A stretch of DNA of 64,000 nt from Mycobacterium celatum (GTDB taxonomy: Bacteria; Actinomycetota; Actinomycetes; Mycobacteriales; Mycobacteriaceae), in assembly GCF_002101595.1 (NCBI RefSeq), contig NZ_LQOM01000050.1, forward strand, positions 60,000 to 123,999, given 5' to 3'. Below the pieces are notes generated by a model that saw nothing but the letters and a program-made list of their open reading frames with translations, ran no database searches and was not told where the DNA came from. The translations under genes were made by a program, and so were the position numbers. Below, piece by piece: positions 40,931 to 54,315 of this stretch. Every line of letters starts with the position of its first letter. Position 1 is the first letter of the stretch.

Positions 40931-41574
40931 GAGCTCCCTAGCTCCATCCGGCAATTCCAGGCATGGAATCAGTATCAGCCACCGGCCTGGCTGAAAAGCC
41001 CCGGCGCCGGCGCGCCGACCTCGTGCAAACTCGCGTTCCAAGCAGCCCGCCGAGTCTCTCTCCGCGGTGCAGCGGTTGGATCAGCCGCCCCGACAGCAGC
41101 GCTGCCACGACTTTTTGGTGAGTTTCGTCACCGGCCGAGCGGCTGGCTGTGATCTGGCCCATCACGCTGGCAGGCGGCAAGCGGCGATCACAGCAAATTG
41201 ACCGGCGACGGCCCTGGTGGCGGCCCACCGCCAATCCCGGCGTGGTCGGTGCAAATACTCAGCGGCGCAACCGGACCCGGCAAATTCGCTATGGGCGACG
41301 GCTGCGTCGGCACGGCATGCCCAACCGACGGGTTAGTATTGACCAAGTTGGCATGTCAGGCGGGTTTTGTCATATCGTTTTACGACTTGTCGAGACCGGG
41401 TAAACAGGGCCACCGTTCAGCGCTGCACGGACGTTCCCCTGTCCGGACCATCGCCAGTTGGCGACCAGCATATCGACAAGACCGAAGGAGCCCAGCCCGC
41501 ATCGTAAAGGGCGCGGCGCCGACGGAGCCGCAAATGAATGCCGCGCAGAAAGTTTTCTGGAAGGTCAGGTGGGA
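40931..41574. other. 644-bp gap upstream of gltB
   Basis: No gene is supported; open frames here have no RBS or recognisable domain. It holds the divergent promoters of the MinD-like gene and gltB. One candidate for gltB is TTGGCA (41348-41353), 19 bases, TATCGT (41373-41378), leaving a leader of about 190 bases. TAGTAT at 41335-41340 is an alternative -10. Neither is certain. Confidence 0.4.
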
Positions 41575-46150
<4,576 letters not shown>

Positions 46151-46158
<8 letters not shown>

Positions 46159-47617
46159 TCCGAAGGGCTTTCTGAAATACACCCACCGCGAGACACCGAA
46201 ACGTCGACCGGTGGAGCTGCGGCTGCGCGACTGGAAGGAAGTCTACGAAGACTTTCCGCACGAGACGCTGCAGCAGCAGGCGACCCGCTGCATGGATTGC
46301 GGGATTCCGTTCTGCCACAACGGCTGCCCGCTGGGCAACCTAATCCCGGAATGGAACGACCTGGTTCGCACCGGCCGGTGGCGTGATGCGATCGAACGGC
46401 TGCACGCCACCAACAACTTTCCCGACTTCACCGGCCGGCTCTGTCCGGCGCCGTGTGAGTCGTCGTGCGTGCTGGGCATCAACCAGGATCCGGTGACCAT
46501 CAAGCAGATCGAGCTGGACATCATCGACAACGCCTTCGACGAAGGTTGGGTGGTGCCGTTGCCGCCGGACCGGCTGACCGGCAAGACGGTCGCGGTGGTG
46601 GGATCCGGCCCGGCCGGTCTGGCCGCCGCGCAGCAACTCACCCGGGCCGGGCACAGCGTGACCGTCTTCGAGCGCGCGGACCGGATCGGCGGGCTGCTGC
46701 GCTATGGGATTCCCGAGTTCAAGATGGAGAAACGCCATCTGAATCGCCGGCTGGACCAGATGAAGGCCGAGGGCACCGAGTTCCGCGCCGGTGTCAACGT
46801 CGGCGTCGACATCACCGCCGACCAACTGCGCGCCGACTTCGACGCGGTGGTGCTGGCCGGCGGCGCGACCGCCTGGCGTGATCTGCCCATTCCCGGCCGC
46901 GAACTGGACGGCATCCACCAGGCGATGGAATTCCTGCCGTGGGCCAACCGGGTGCAGGAAGGCGACGACGTGCTCGGCCCGGACGGGCAGCCGCCGATCA
47001 CCGCCAAGGGCAAGAAGGTCGTCATCATCGGCGGCGGTGACACCGGCGCCGACTGCCTGGGCACCGTGCATCGCCAGGGTGCGGTCAGCGTGCACCAATT
47101 CGAGATCATGCCGCGCCCGCCGGACACCCGGGCCCCGTCGACGCCATGGCCGCTGTATGAGCTGATGTTCCGGGTGTCGTCGGCACACGAGGAAGGCGGC
47201 GAGCGGGTGTTCTCGGTCAACACCGAGGAATTCGTCGGCCGCGACGGTCACGTCACTGCCCTCAAGGTGCACGAGGTGACGATGCAGGACGGCAAGTTCG
47301 TCAAGGTCGAGGGCAGCGATTTCGAAATCGAAGCCGACCTCGTGTTGCTGGCGATGGGCTTTGTCGGCCCCGAGAAGTCGGCGCTGCTGACGGATCTCGG
47401 GGTGGAGTTCACCGAACGCGGAAACGTCGCCCGCGGCGACGACTACGAAACGTCGGTGCCGGGCGTCTACGTTGCCGGCGACATGGGGCGGGGCCAGTCG
47501 CTGATCGTCTGGGCGATTGCCGAGGGGCGCGCCGCGGCGGCGGCCGTCGACCGCTTCCTGATGGGCCGTAGCGCGCTGCCGGCGCCCATCAAACCCACCG
47601 CGGCACCACAACGCTAG
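46151..47617 (+). CDS. gltD: glutamate synthase small subunit
   Basis: 488 aa (Mtb Rv3858c, 488). N-terminal Fe-S ligand cluster CMDCGIPFCHNGCPLGN (about residues 48-64) and a second Cys pair region LCPAPCESSCVLG. FAD-binding GSGPAGLAAAQQL and NADPH-binding IGGGDTGADCLG follow. It transfers electrons from NADPH to GltB. It is translationally coupled to gltB by overlap. Confidence 0.97.
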
Positions 47618-47641
47618 TCACATTTGACTCAGCTGAAACAT

Positions 47642-47670
47642 TTGATAAATTGCTCGGCGAGTCTTACTCT
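47642..47670 (+). promoter_or_regulatory. SigA-type promoter for the 46-aa small protein
   Basis: TTGATA (47642-47647), exactly 17 bases, TACTCT (47665-47670). It lies just after gltD and about 90 bp before the GTG of the small ORF. The predicted leader contains an imperfect hairpin near 47706-47730 (GGGCGCCAC with GTGGTGCCC). Confidence 0.6.
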
Positions 47671-47761
47671 GTTTGCCAGATGTTAGGTGTCTAATAACCC
47701 GATATGGGCGCCACCGCGTGTGGTGCCCCGGTTTGGTTGACCGACCGCAGGAGTGATCACT

Positions 47762-47902
47762 GTGCACATCAACCCAGTGCCCCGGTCGCGGATGGGGCGA
47801 ATCGCCTGGTCATGGTTTCGGCACCCGGTTAAGAGCCGCGAGTTTCCGGCCCGCCACGAACGTCTGGTGACCGCAGAAGAACTCCTGCGCTTCGGCGTCT
47901 GA
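47762..47902 (+). CDS. 46-aa small basic protein downstream of gltD
   Basis: GTG at 47762 with AGGAG 9-13 bases upstream, stop at 47900-47902. The protein is basic and compact: HINPVPRSRMGRIAWSWF, then KSREFPARHERLVTAEELLRFG. It has Trp and Phe residues that could contact membrane or nucleic acid, but no clear membrane helix. A good promoter, RBS and protein-like composition support it. I do not recognise a function. It is too short for standard ORF cut-offs. Confidence 0.68.
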   Translation: MHINPVPRSRMGRIAWSWFRHPVKSREFPARHERLVTAEELLRFGV

Positions 47903-47991
47903 CGGCGCTTGTTCCTGCCGGGCCAGCGACCCCGCGCGTTTGCTCTACTTAATCAAGCTGTTATCTGGGGTAGTCGGCTCTGTGACCGGGT

Positions 47992-48840
47992 TCACGTGGT
48001 CAGCCCCGAGTCGCGGATGGCTTCGGCCAGCGGTTCGAGCACGGCCGGGTCGTGCGGCGGAGTGATGTACACGATCCCCAGATCCAGGCCCTCGGCGGCC
48101 AGCGCGGCGGCGTCGTCCACAACCTTCTGGTAATTACGGTCCTCGCCCAGGCCCAGGTGCGCGGACAGCTTGATTTCTTTGGGGTCGCGCCCGATGTCGG
48201 CGCAATGTGCGGCCAGCACGTCGCGCTTGCGGGCGAACTCCTCGGGCGGGCCGCCGACGAAGTTCCAGTGCTGGGCATAGCGGGCGGTGATCCGCAGCGT
48301 GCGCTTCTCGCCGCTGCCGCCGATGCAGATCGGCGGGTGCGGCCGTTGCGGACCCTTGGGCTCGTTGCGGGCGGCTTTGAGGTGGTAGTACTTGCCGTCG
48401 AAGTCGGTGGTCTCCTGGCTCAGCAGGCTGATCAGCACCTCACACGCCTCTTCGAACCGGTCGAAGCGTTCCCTGATGCTGCCCAATTCGATGCCGTAGG
48501 CGCCGGACTCCTCCTCGTTCCAGCCGGCGCCGATACCCAACTCAAGCCGCCCGTCGGAGATGATGTCGAGCGCCGCGGCCATGTTGGCCAGGACTGCGGG
48601 GTGGCGGTAATGGATGCCGGTGACCAGCGTGCCCAGCCGCAGCCGCGTGGTGGCCTGGGCGAGCGCGGTGAGCGTGGTCCAACCTTCCAGGCAGGGGCCG
48701 GTGGAATCGCTGAAGATCGGGTAGAAGTGGTCGAACGTCCAGCCGGACTCGTAGACGTCGATGTCGTCGGCCGCTTTCCAGACGGCCAACATTTGTGCCC
48801 ACGTGGTGTTTTGCGGTGAGGTTTTGAACGCGAATCGCAT
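47992..48840 (-). CDS. F420-dependent luciferase-like oxidoreductase
   Basis: 282 aa from ATG 48840; the long upstream frame is a shadow of the divergent membrane gene. TIM-barrel LLM motifs: ESGWTFDHFYPIF, TTRLRLGTLVTGIHYRHPAVLANMAA, SDGRLELGIGAGWNEEE and PICIGGSGEKRTLRITARYA. Members use F420 or FMN to oxidise or reduce small substrates. The substrate is unknown. It is divergent from the membrane protein at 48871, with 30 bp between starts. Confidence 0.9.
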   Translation of the reverse strand: MRFAFKTSPQNTTWAQMLAVWKAADDIDVYESGWTFDHFYPIFSDSTGPCLEGWTTLTALAQATTRLRLGTLVTGIHYRHPAVLANMAAALDIISDGRLELGIGAGWNEEESGAYGIELGSIRERFDRFEEACEVLISLLSQETTDFDGKYYHLKAARNEPKGPQRPHPPICIGGSGEKRTLRITARYAQHWNFVGGPPEEFARKRDVLAAHCADIGRDPKEIKLSAHLGLGEDRNYQKVVDDAAALAAEGLDLGIVYITPPHDPAVLEPLAEAIRDSGLTT

Positions 48841-48870
48841 TATCCGACCGTAACTACACTCGACCGCACG

Positions 48871-49296
48871 ATGGAACTCGGTATCGACACCAAGATCACG
48901 CTGCTGGCGGCCGGCCTGATCTTTCTGCTTGCGCTGGCTTTGGGAGTGTGGAAGTACCGGCAAATCATGGCCGCCGAGGATCATCGCGCCCACCCGTACG
49001 TCGACATCGCGCATCGCGCGGCGCTGCTGTATTCGTTTGCCACGCTGCTGGCGGCGGTTTTCGTCGAGCTGAGCGCCTGGCCGACGCGGGTGAATCTGGT
49101 TGCGGCGATGGTGCTGGTGTTCTTCTTCGCCGGCGCGATCCTGAGCTACATCGTGCACGGGGCGCGGCGGGACACCACCAACCAGTTCGAGCATCCCGAT
49201 CGCGGGCTGGTGGTGTCGATGGCGTTGTTGATAATCGGTGAGATCGGCGGTTTCGCGGTGCTGCTCGCGGGTTTCGTCGCCGGACAGCTGGTCTAG
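48871..49296 (+). CDS. four-helix integral membrane protein
   Basis: 141 aa with four hydrophobic helices (about 8-27, 47-67, 75-95 and 113-138) separated by short charged loops (KYRQIMAAEDHRAHPY; HGARRDTTNQFEHPDRG). Its position between the gltD region and the PHP gene matches Mtb Rv3857c, which I recall as much shorter. No function is recognised. Confidence 0.7.
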   Translation: MELGIDTKITLLAAGLIFLLALALGVWKYRQIMAAEDHRAHPYVDIAHRAALLYSFATLLAAVFVELSAWPTRVNLVAAMVLVFFFAGAILSYIVHGARRDTTNQFEHPDRGLVVSMALLIIGEIGGFAVLLAGFVAGQLV

Positions 49297-49400
49297 CTTG
49301 GCTTTTGCCGCACCGAGGTTCGCGTTTTGCAGAGGAAGTACGAGTAGCGACCTGCAAAGCGTCGATCTCGGCGTCAGACCGCGCCAGGCACACTGGTGGT

Positions 49401-50405
49401 ATGGATCCGGTAGCCGCGCTGCGAGAGATCGCCTACTACAAAGACCGGGCGCGCGAGGACCCGCGTCGCGTCATGGCCTACCGCAACGCCGCCGACATCG
49501 TCGAGGGCCTGAGCGAGGCCGACCGGGAGCGCCACGGTCAGGCCAACAGCTGGCAGTCGCTGCCGGGCATCGGCCCGAAGACCGCGAAGGTGATCGACCA
49601 GGCCTGGTCCGGACGCGAACCCGACGTACTGGTCGAATTACGCGCTGCCGCAGAGGATCTCGGTGGAGGCGACATCCGGGCCGCACTGCGCGGCGACTTG
49701 CATCTGCATTCGAACTGGTCGGACGGCTCCGCGCCGATCGAGGAGATGATGGCCACTGCGTCGGCGCTGGGCCACGAGTACTGCGCGCTCACCGATCACT
49801 CGCCGCGGCTGACCATCGCCAACGGGCTGTCGCCGGAACGGCTTCGCAAGCAGCTCGAGGTGATCGACGGGCTGCGTGAGCAGTTTGCGCCGATGCGTGT
49901 CCTCACGGGGATCGAAGTCGACATCCTCGAGGACGGCAGCCTGGACCAGGAGCCCGAACTGCTGGAGCGCCTCGACATCGTCGTGGCCAGCGTGCACTCG
50001 AAGCTGTCGATGGATTCGGAGTCGATGACCCGCCGGATGGTGCGCGCCGTCAGCAACGAACACGCCGACGTCCTCGGCCACTGCACCGGCCGGCTGGTCG
50101 CCGGTAATCGCGGGATCCGGCCGGAGTCCAAGTTCGACGCGGAAAAGGTGTTCACCGCCTGCCGCGAGCACGGCACCGCGGTCGAGATCAACTCGCGTCC
50201 CGAGCGACGTGATCCACCGAGCCGCTTGCTGAACCTCGCGCTGGAAATCGGCTGCGACTTCAGCATCGACACCGACGCGCACGCCCCGGGCCAGCTCGAC
50301 TTTCTCGGCTACGGCGCGCAGCGGGCCTTGGACGCCGGCGTGCCCGTCGACCGGATCGTCAACACCTGGCCGGTCGACAAGCTGCTGGCATGGGCGGCGT
50401 CGTGA
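49401..50405 (+). CDS. PHP-domain phosphoesterase with helix-hairpin-helix (Rv3856c-like)
   Basis: 334 aa from ATG 49401 (Rv3856c, about 335). Residues about 1-80 are PolX-like with a helix-hairpin-helix LPGIGPKTAKVID. Residues about 93-334 are the PHP domain: DLHLHSNWSDG, DHSPR, a GIEVDIL ligand segment, ASVHS, and DTDAHAPGQLDFLGYG near the end supplying metal ligands. It resembles the 3'-5' exonuclease half of PolX without the polymerase, suggesting DNA repair. It is 4 bases before the convergent dinB3 stop. Confidence 0.9.
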   Translation: MDPVAALREIAYYKDRAREDPRRVMAYRNAADIVEGLSEADRERHGQANSWQSLPGIGPKTAKVIDQAWSGREPDVLVELRAAAEDLGGGDIRAALRGDLHLHSNWSDGSAPIEEMMATASALGHEYCALTDHSPRLTIANGLSPERLRKQLEVIDGLREQFAPMRVLTGIEVDILEDGSLDQEPELLERLDIVVASVHSKLSMDSESMTRRMVRAVSNEHADVLGHCTGRLVAGNRGIRPESKFDAEKVFTACREHGTAVEINSRPERRDPPSRLLNLALEIGCDFSIDTDAHAPGQLDFLGYGAQRALDAGVPVDRIVNTWPVDKLLAWAAS

Positions 50406-50409
50406 AGAG

Positions 50410-51618
50410 TCAGTCGGGTAGGTGCGGCATCTCCAGGCCGGGATCGCGGCCGACCAGGACGCCGCGCGTCAGCGCCGCCTTGCCGTAGCGGTCGCGCACC
50501 CGGTCGACCGCCGCGTCGATGGCCGGTGGCCGCGCGTCGGCCGTGGTGAAGGGCAGCAGCAGTTGCTCGGCGCCACTACGGTCGATCTCCGCCACCGCGA
50601 ACCCGACCAGGGTCAGTCCGCGCTCGGCGATCAGCGGCGCCGCCGACGCGACCAGCCGTCGCGCCGCCGCCAGGATGATCGGTGTCGAGGCGGTCGCCCA
50701 CGGCAATGTGTGCGACCGGCTGGCCCGGGTGAAGTCGTCGAACCGCAACCGCAGCATCACCGTGCGGCCGGTGCGGCCCGCCTTGCGCATCCGGCCGGTG
50801 ATCCGGTCGATCAGGGTGATGACGACCGCGTCGATCTCGGCCGCCGAGATGGTGTTGCCAGCCCGCCCCAACGCGCGCTGGGCGCCGATCGACCGCCTGC
50901 GCACGGCCGTGCTCACCCGGCGGCGGTCGAGATTGCGGGAGAGTGCATAGAGCTGGTGGCCCATCGCCCTGCCGACCAGCGAGCCGAGCATCGACTCGCT
51001 GAGCTCTGCGACGTCGGCGACGGTTTCGATGCCGTGCGTGCGCAGCTTGTCCGCGGTTACCGCGCCCACGCCCCACAACCGGCGCACCGGCAGCGGATGC
51101 AGGAAGGCAAGCTCGCGGTCGGGCGGCACGAGCAGCAACCCGTCGGGCTTGGCTTCGCGGCTGGCGACTTTCGCCAGAAACTTCGTCCGGGCGATGCCGA
51201 CCGTGATCGGCAGCCCGACGCGCTCGCGCACGTCCTCCCGTAGCCGCGCCGCGATCTGCACGGGTGAGCCCGAAACCCGGCGCAGCCCCGACACGTCCAG
51301 AAACGCCTCGTCCACCGAGATCCGCTCCACCAGCGGAGTGGTGTCACGGAAGACGTCGAACACCGCGTCGCTGGCCCGCATGTAGGCGCTCATCCGCGGC
51401 GGTACCACCACCGCGTGCGGGCACAGCCGCCGCGCCTGTCCGCCGTCCATCGCCGTGCGCACGCCGTAGGCTTTAGCCTCGTAGCTTGCGGCCAGCACCA
51501 CCCCGCCGCCGACGATGACCGGCCGGCCACGCAGCGTCGGGTCGTCGCGCTGCTCGACGGACGCGTAGAACGAGTCCAGGTCCGCATGCAGGATCGAGGC
51601 AACCGATCGCACGAACAT
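50410..51618 (-). CDS. dinB3: Y-family DNA polymerase IV, DinB3-like
   Basis: 402 aa. The catalytic carboxylates are Asp12 in HADLDSFYASVE and Asp103-Glu104 in SVDEAFLDVSG. A little-finger domain follows, and near the C-terminus EQLLLPF is a beta-clamp binding motif. M. smegmatis carries dinB3 in the ethR-ethA neighbourhood (recalled); Mtb lacks it. There is no RBS before ATG 51618, and a LexA-like box overlaps that start, suggesting a leaderless or near-leaderless damage-inducible mRNA. It lies 24 bases after the ethR stop. Confidence 0.88.
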   Translation of the reverse strand: MFVRSVASILHADLDSFYASVEQRDDPTLRGRPVIVGGGVVLAASYEAKAYGVRTAMDGGQARRLCPHAVVVPPRMSAYMRASDAVFDVFRDTTPLVERISVDEAFLDVSGLRRVSGSPVQIAARLREDVRERVGLPITVGIARTKFLAKVASREAKPDGLLLVPPDRELAFLHPLPVRRLWGVGAVTADKLRTHGIETVADVAELSESMLGSLVGRAMGHQLYALSRNLDRRRVSTAVRRRSIGAQRALGRAGNTISAAEIDAVVITLIDRITGRMRKAGRTGRTVMLRLRFDDFTRASRSHTLPWATASTPIILAAARRLVASAAPLIAERGLTLVGFAVAEIDRSGAEQLLLPFTTADARPPAIDAAVDRVRDRYGKAALTRGVLVGRDPGLEMPHLPD

Positions 51619-51625
51619 ATGTTCG
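51612..51625. promoter_or_regulatory. LexA-type SOS box over the dinB3 start
   Basis: CGAAC-ATAT-GTTCG, a perfect 14-base palindrome matching 10 of 12 fixed positions of the mycobacterial SOS box TCGAAC-N4-GTTCGA. It covers the ATG of dinB3 (51618). Confidence 0.65.
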
Positions 51626-51642
51626 CATGCGGCGACGACGTG

Positions 51643-52281
51643 TCAGCTGGGTTCGTTGTAGATGCTGGTCACCCAGACGTGGACCAGCGTCTCGAGCAAC
51701 TGCTCGTCGGGAACCGACGGACGCTCGTGGGCGAACGACGTGAGCATGACCTTCTCGTTGAGCAGGTTGAGCGCCGTGGACAGATCGCGGGCCGGCAGCG
51801 TCACCGGCGCGGCGCCGCGGGAGCGTTCGGCTTCGATCACCACGGCGATGTGGTCGACCCACTTCTGCATGAACCTCGACCATAGGTCGCCGATGTCCTT
51901 GTTGGTGCGCGCCGCGTCGGCGGCCAGCGACACCGCGCGGTGTGACCCGAACGTCTCGACGAACAGATTGATGCCTGTGCGCCACAACGTCTTGATGTCG
52001 GCCGGCGGGTTGGCGACCATCCCCTCCAGCGCGGAGTCGGCCTCCACAATCACCCGCTCGAACAGGGTGAGCAGAACGGCGTCCTTGGACGCGAAATAGA
52101 AGTAGAAGGTCGGGCGGGACAGGCCGGCGCCCTTAGCCAGGTCGTCCACCGAGATCTCGGCGAGCGGACGCTCCGCCAGCAGCCGCTCGGCGGTGGCCAG
52201 GATCGCGAGCTCGCGGTCGTCGCCCGAGGGGCGGGCCGAACGCCGTCCGCGCGGCGCGCGTGCCGGGCTGGTGGTGGTCAC
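51643..52281 (-). CDS. ethR: EthR, TetR-family repressor of ethA
   Basis: 212 aa from GTG 52281, chosen by the match with Mtb EthR (Rv3855, 216 aa) from TTTSPARAPRGRR; a longer frame into the operator is rejected. The N-terminal helix-turn-helix ISVDDLAKGAGLSRPTFYFYFASK is nearly identical to Mtb EthR. The ligand-binding domain keeps WRTGINLFVETFGSH and the end LVHVWVTSIY. It represses the divergent ethA. Confidence 0.95.
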   Translation of the reverse strand: MTTTSPARAPRGRRSARPSGDDRELAILATAERLLAERPLAEISVDDLAKGAGLSRPTFYFYFASKDAVLLTLFERVIVEADSALEGMVANPPADIKTLWRTGINLFVETFGSHRAVSLAADAARTNKDIGDLWSRFMQKWVDHIAVVIEAERSRGAAPVTLPARDLSTALNLLNEKVMLTSFAHERPSVPDEQLLETLVHVWVTSIYNEPS

Positions 52282-52300
52282 AACCGCTACTTTACACGCC

Positions 52301-52345
52301 GTTGAGTAATTCAACAGTATGTTGACTAAATCAACACCGCGTTGA
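52301..52345. promoter_or_regulatory. EthR operator: GTTGA-N5-TCAAC repeats every 20 bp
   Basis: Perfect dyads GTTGA-N5-TCAAC at 52301-52315 and 52321-52335, with a third half-site GTTGA at 52341-52345. Starts are spaced exactly 20 bases apart in the 77-bp space between ethR and ethA. Mtb EthR binds its operator cooperatively as several dimers, which this phasing suits. Confidence 0.85.
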
Positions 52346-52358
52346 TACCGTCGGTTAC

Positions 52359-53828
52359 ATGACCGAACACCTCGACGTTGTCATCGTGGGCGCCGGCATC
52401 TCCGGCATCAGCGCGGCCTGGCACTTGCAGGACCGCTGCCCGACCAAGAGCTACGTGATCCTCGAGCGCCGCGACGACCTCGGCGGCACCTGGGACTTGT
52501 TCAAGTACCCGGGTATCCGCTCCGACTCCGACATGTTCACGCTCGGCTTCCGGTTCAAGCCGTGGCGTTCGGCCCAGTCGATCGCCGACGGCCCTTCGAT
52601 CAAGGCCTACATCAAGGAGGCCGCGGCGGAGAACGGTATCGACCGGCACATCCGCTACAGCCAGAAAGTGGTGGCCGCCGATTGGTCGGATGCCGACAAC
52701 CGCTGGACACTGACCGTGGAGCACGACGGCCAGCAGAGCACGATCAGCTGCTCCTTCCTGTTCGCGTGCAGCGGCTACTACAACTACGACGAGGGCTACT
52801 CGCCGAAATTCGAGGGCGCCGGCGACTTCGAGGGCACGATCGTGCACCCGCAGCACTGGCCGGAAGATCTGGACTACGCCGGCAAGAAGATCGTCGTGAT
52901 CGGATCCGGTGCCACTGCGGTGACTCTCATTCCGGCCCTGGTGAATTCGGGCGCCGGGCATGTGACCATGCTGCAGCGCTCACCGACGTACATCGGCTCA
53001 CTGCCGGCGGTCGACCCGTTCGCCGAGCGGGCCAACCGGATGCTGCCGGCCAAGGCCGCGCACTTCGCCAACCGCTGGAAGGCGATCGCTTTCGCCACCG
53101 GCCAGTACCAGTTTTCGCGGCGGTTCCCCAAAGCGATGCGCAAGACGCTGCTCACGATGGCCAAGCGGCGGCTGCCCGAGGGCTACGACGTCGAGAAGCA
53201 CTTCGGCCCGCGGTACAAGCCGTGGGACCAGCGGCTGTGCCTGGCGCCCAACGGTGATCTGTTCCGCACCATCCGCCGCGGCCAGGCCGACGTCGTCACC
53301 GACACCATCGACCGGTTCACCAAAACCGGCATCAAGCTCAGCTCCGGCGACGAGCTGCAAGCCGACATCATCGTCACCGCAACGGGTTTGAACCTGCAGC
53401 TGTTCGGCGGCGCACAGATCCGGCGCAACGGCGTGCCGGTCGAGCTCAACGAGACCATGGCCTACAAGGGCATGATGCTGACCGGCATGCCGAACATGGC
53501 GTTCACCATCGGCTACACCAATGCGTCCTGGACGTTGAAGGCCGACCTGGTTTCGGAGTTCGTCTGCCGGGTGCTCAACTACATGGATTCCCGCGGGTAC
53601 GACACCGTGGTGCCGCAGCACCCCGGCGACTCGGTCGACGAGCGGCCGCTAATGGACTTCACCCCGGGGTACGTGCTGCGGGCACTGGACTATCTGCCCA
53701 AGGCCGGCTCGCGGATGCCCTGGCGGCTCAAGCAGAACTACCTGCTGGACCTGCGACTGATTCGGCGCGGCCGAGTCGACGACGAGGCGCTGAGCTTCAG
53801 TAGGCAGCGGGCCGCGGTCGCGGCTTAG
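52359..53828 (+). CDS. ethA: EthA, Baeyer-Villiger monooxygenase
   Basis: 489 aa, the same length as Mtb EthA (Rv3854c). FAD motif GAGISG (residues 11-16), the Baeyer-Villiger fingerprint F157-x-G159-x3-H163-x3-W167, NADPH motif IGSGATAVT, and an ATGLNLQLFGG segment. It oxidises ketones to esters and, in Mtb, activates ethionamide. It is controlled by EthR from the divergent gene. Confidence 0.96.
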   Translation: MTEHLDVVIVGAGISGISAAWHLQDRCPTKSYVILERRDDLGGTWDLFKYPGIRSDSDMFTLGFRFKPWRSAQSIADGPSIKAYIKEAAAENGIDRHIRYSQKVVAADWSDADNRWTLTVEHDGQQSTISCSFLFACSGYYNYDEGYSPKFEGAGDFEGTIVHPQHWPEDLDYAGKKIVVIGSGATAVTLIPALVNSGAGHVTMLQRSPTYIGSLPAVDPFAERANRMLPAKAAHFANRWKAIAFATGQYQFSRRFPKAMRKTLLTMAKRRLPEGYDVEKHFGPRYKPWDQRLCLAPNGDLFRTIRRGQADVVTDTIDRFTKTGIKLSSGDELQADIIVTATGLNLQLFGGAQIRRNGVPVELNETMAYKGMMLTGMPNMAFTIGYTNASWTLKADLVSEFVCRVLNYMDSRGYDTVVPQHPGDSVDERPLMDFTPGYVLRALDYLPKAGSRMPWRLKQNYLLDLRLIRRGRVDDEALSFSRQRAAVAA

Positions 53829-53830
53829 GC

Positions 53831-54313
53831 TTAGGCCGCAGCGACGACGACGATGCCGTCGTCGTCGCTGTAGGCGACGTCACCGGGCACAAACGTGACG
53901 CCGCCCAGCTCGACGGGTACATCCCGCTCGCCGGCGCCGGTCTTGCTGCTCTTGCGGGGATTGGTGCCCAGCGCCTTGATGCCGATGTCGATGCCCCGCA
54001 GCGCCGCCGCGTCCCGGACCGCGCCGTACACCACCAGCCCCGCCCAGCCGTTGGAACGGGCGAGTTCGGCGATGACGTCACCCACCAGCGCGGCGTGCAG
54101 CGAACCCGCTCCGTCGATCACGAGCACCCCACCGTCGCCGGGCTCGGAGAGCACCGACTTCAGCAACGCGTTGTCCTCGAAGCAGCGCACCGTGCTGATC
54201 GGACCGGCGAATTGCGCGCGGGCGCCGAACTGGCGGAATTGGATGTCGCAGCTGCGGACGTCGGGCCCGATGTCGTCGACGAGGTCGGCGGTGGGCCGGA
54301 AAGTCACCGGCAC
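53831..54313 (-). CDS. rraA: RraA-like protein (old name MenG)
   Basis: 160 aa (Mtb Rv3853, 157 aa), GTG start. RraA fold: GDGGVLVIDGAGSLHAALVGD, VVYGAVRDAAALRGIDIGIKALG, and the end GDVAYSDDDGIVVV. Originally called a menaquinone methyltransferase, but the family lacks methyltransferase motifs; E. coli RraA inhibits RNase E. It lies 2 bases after the H-NS-like gene's stop. Confidence 0.93.
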   Translation of the reverse strand: MPVTFRPTADLVDDIGPDVRSCDIQFRQFGARAQFAGPISTVRCFEDNALLKSVLSEPGDGGVLVIDGAGSLHAALVGDVIAELARSNGWAGLVVYGAVRDAAALRGIDIGIKALGTNPRKSSKTGAGERDVPVELGGVTFVPGDVAYSDDDGIVVVAAA

Positions 54314-54315
54314 GG

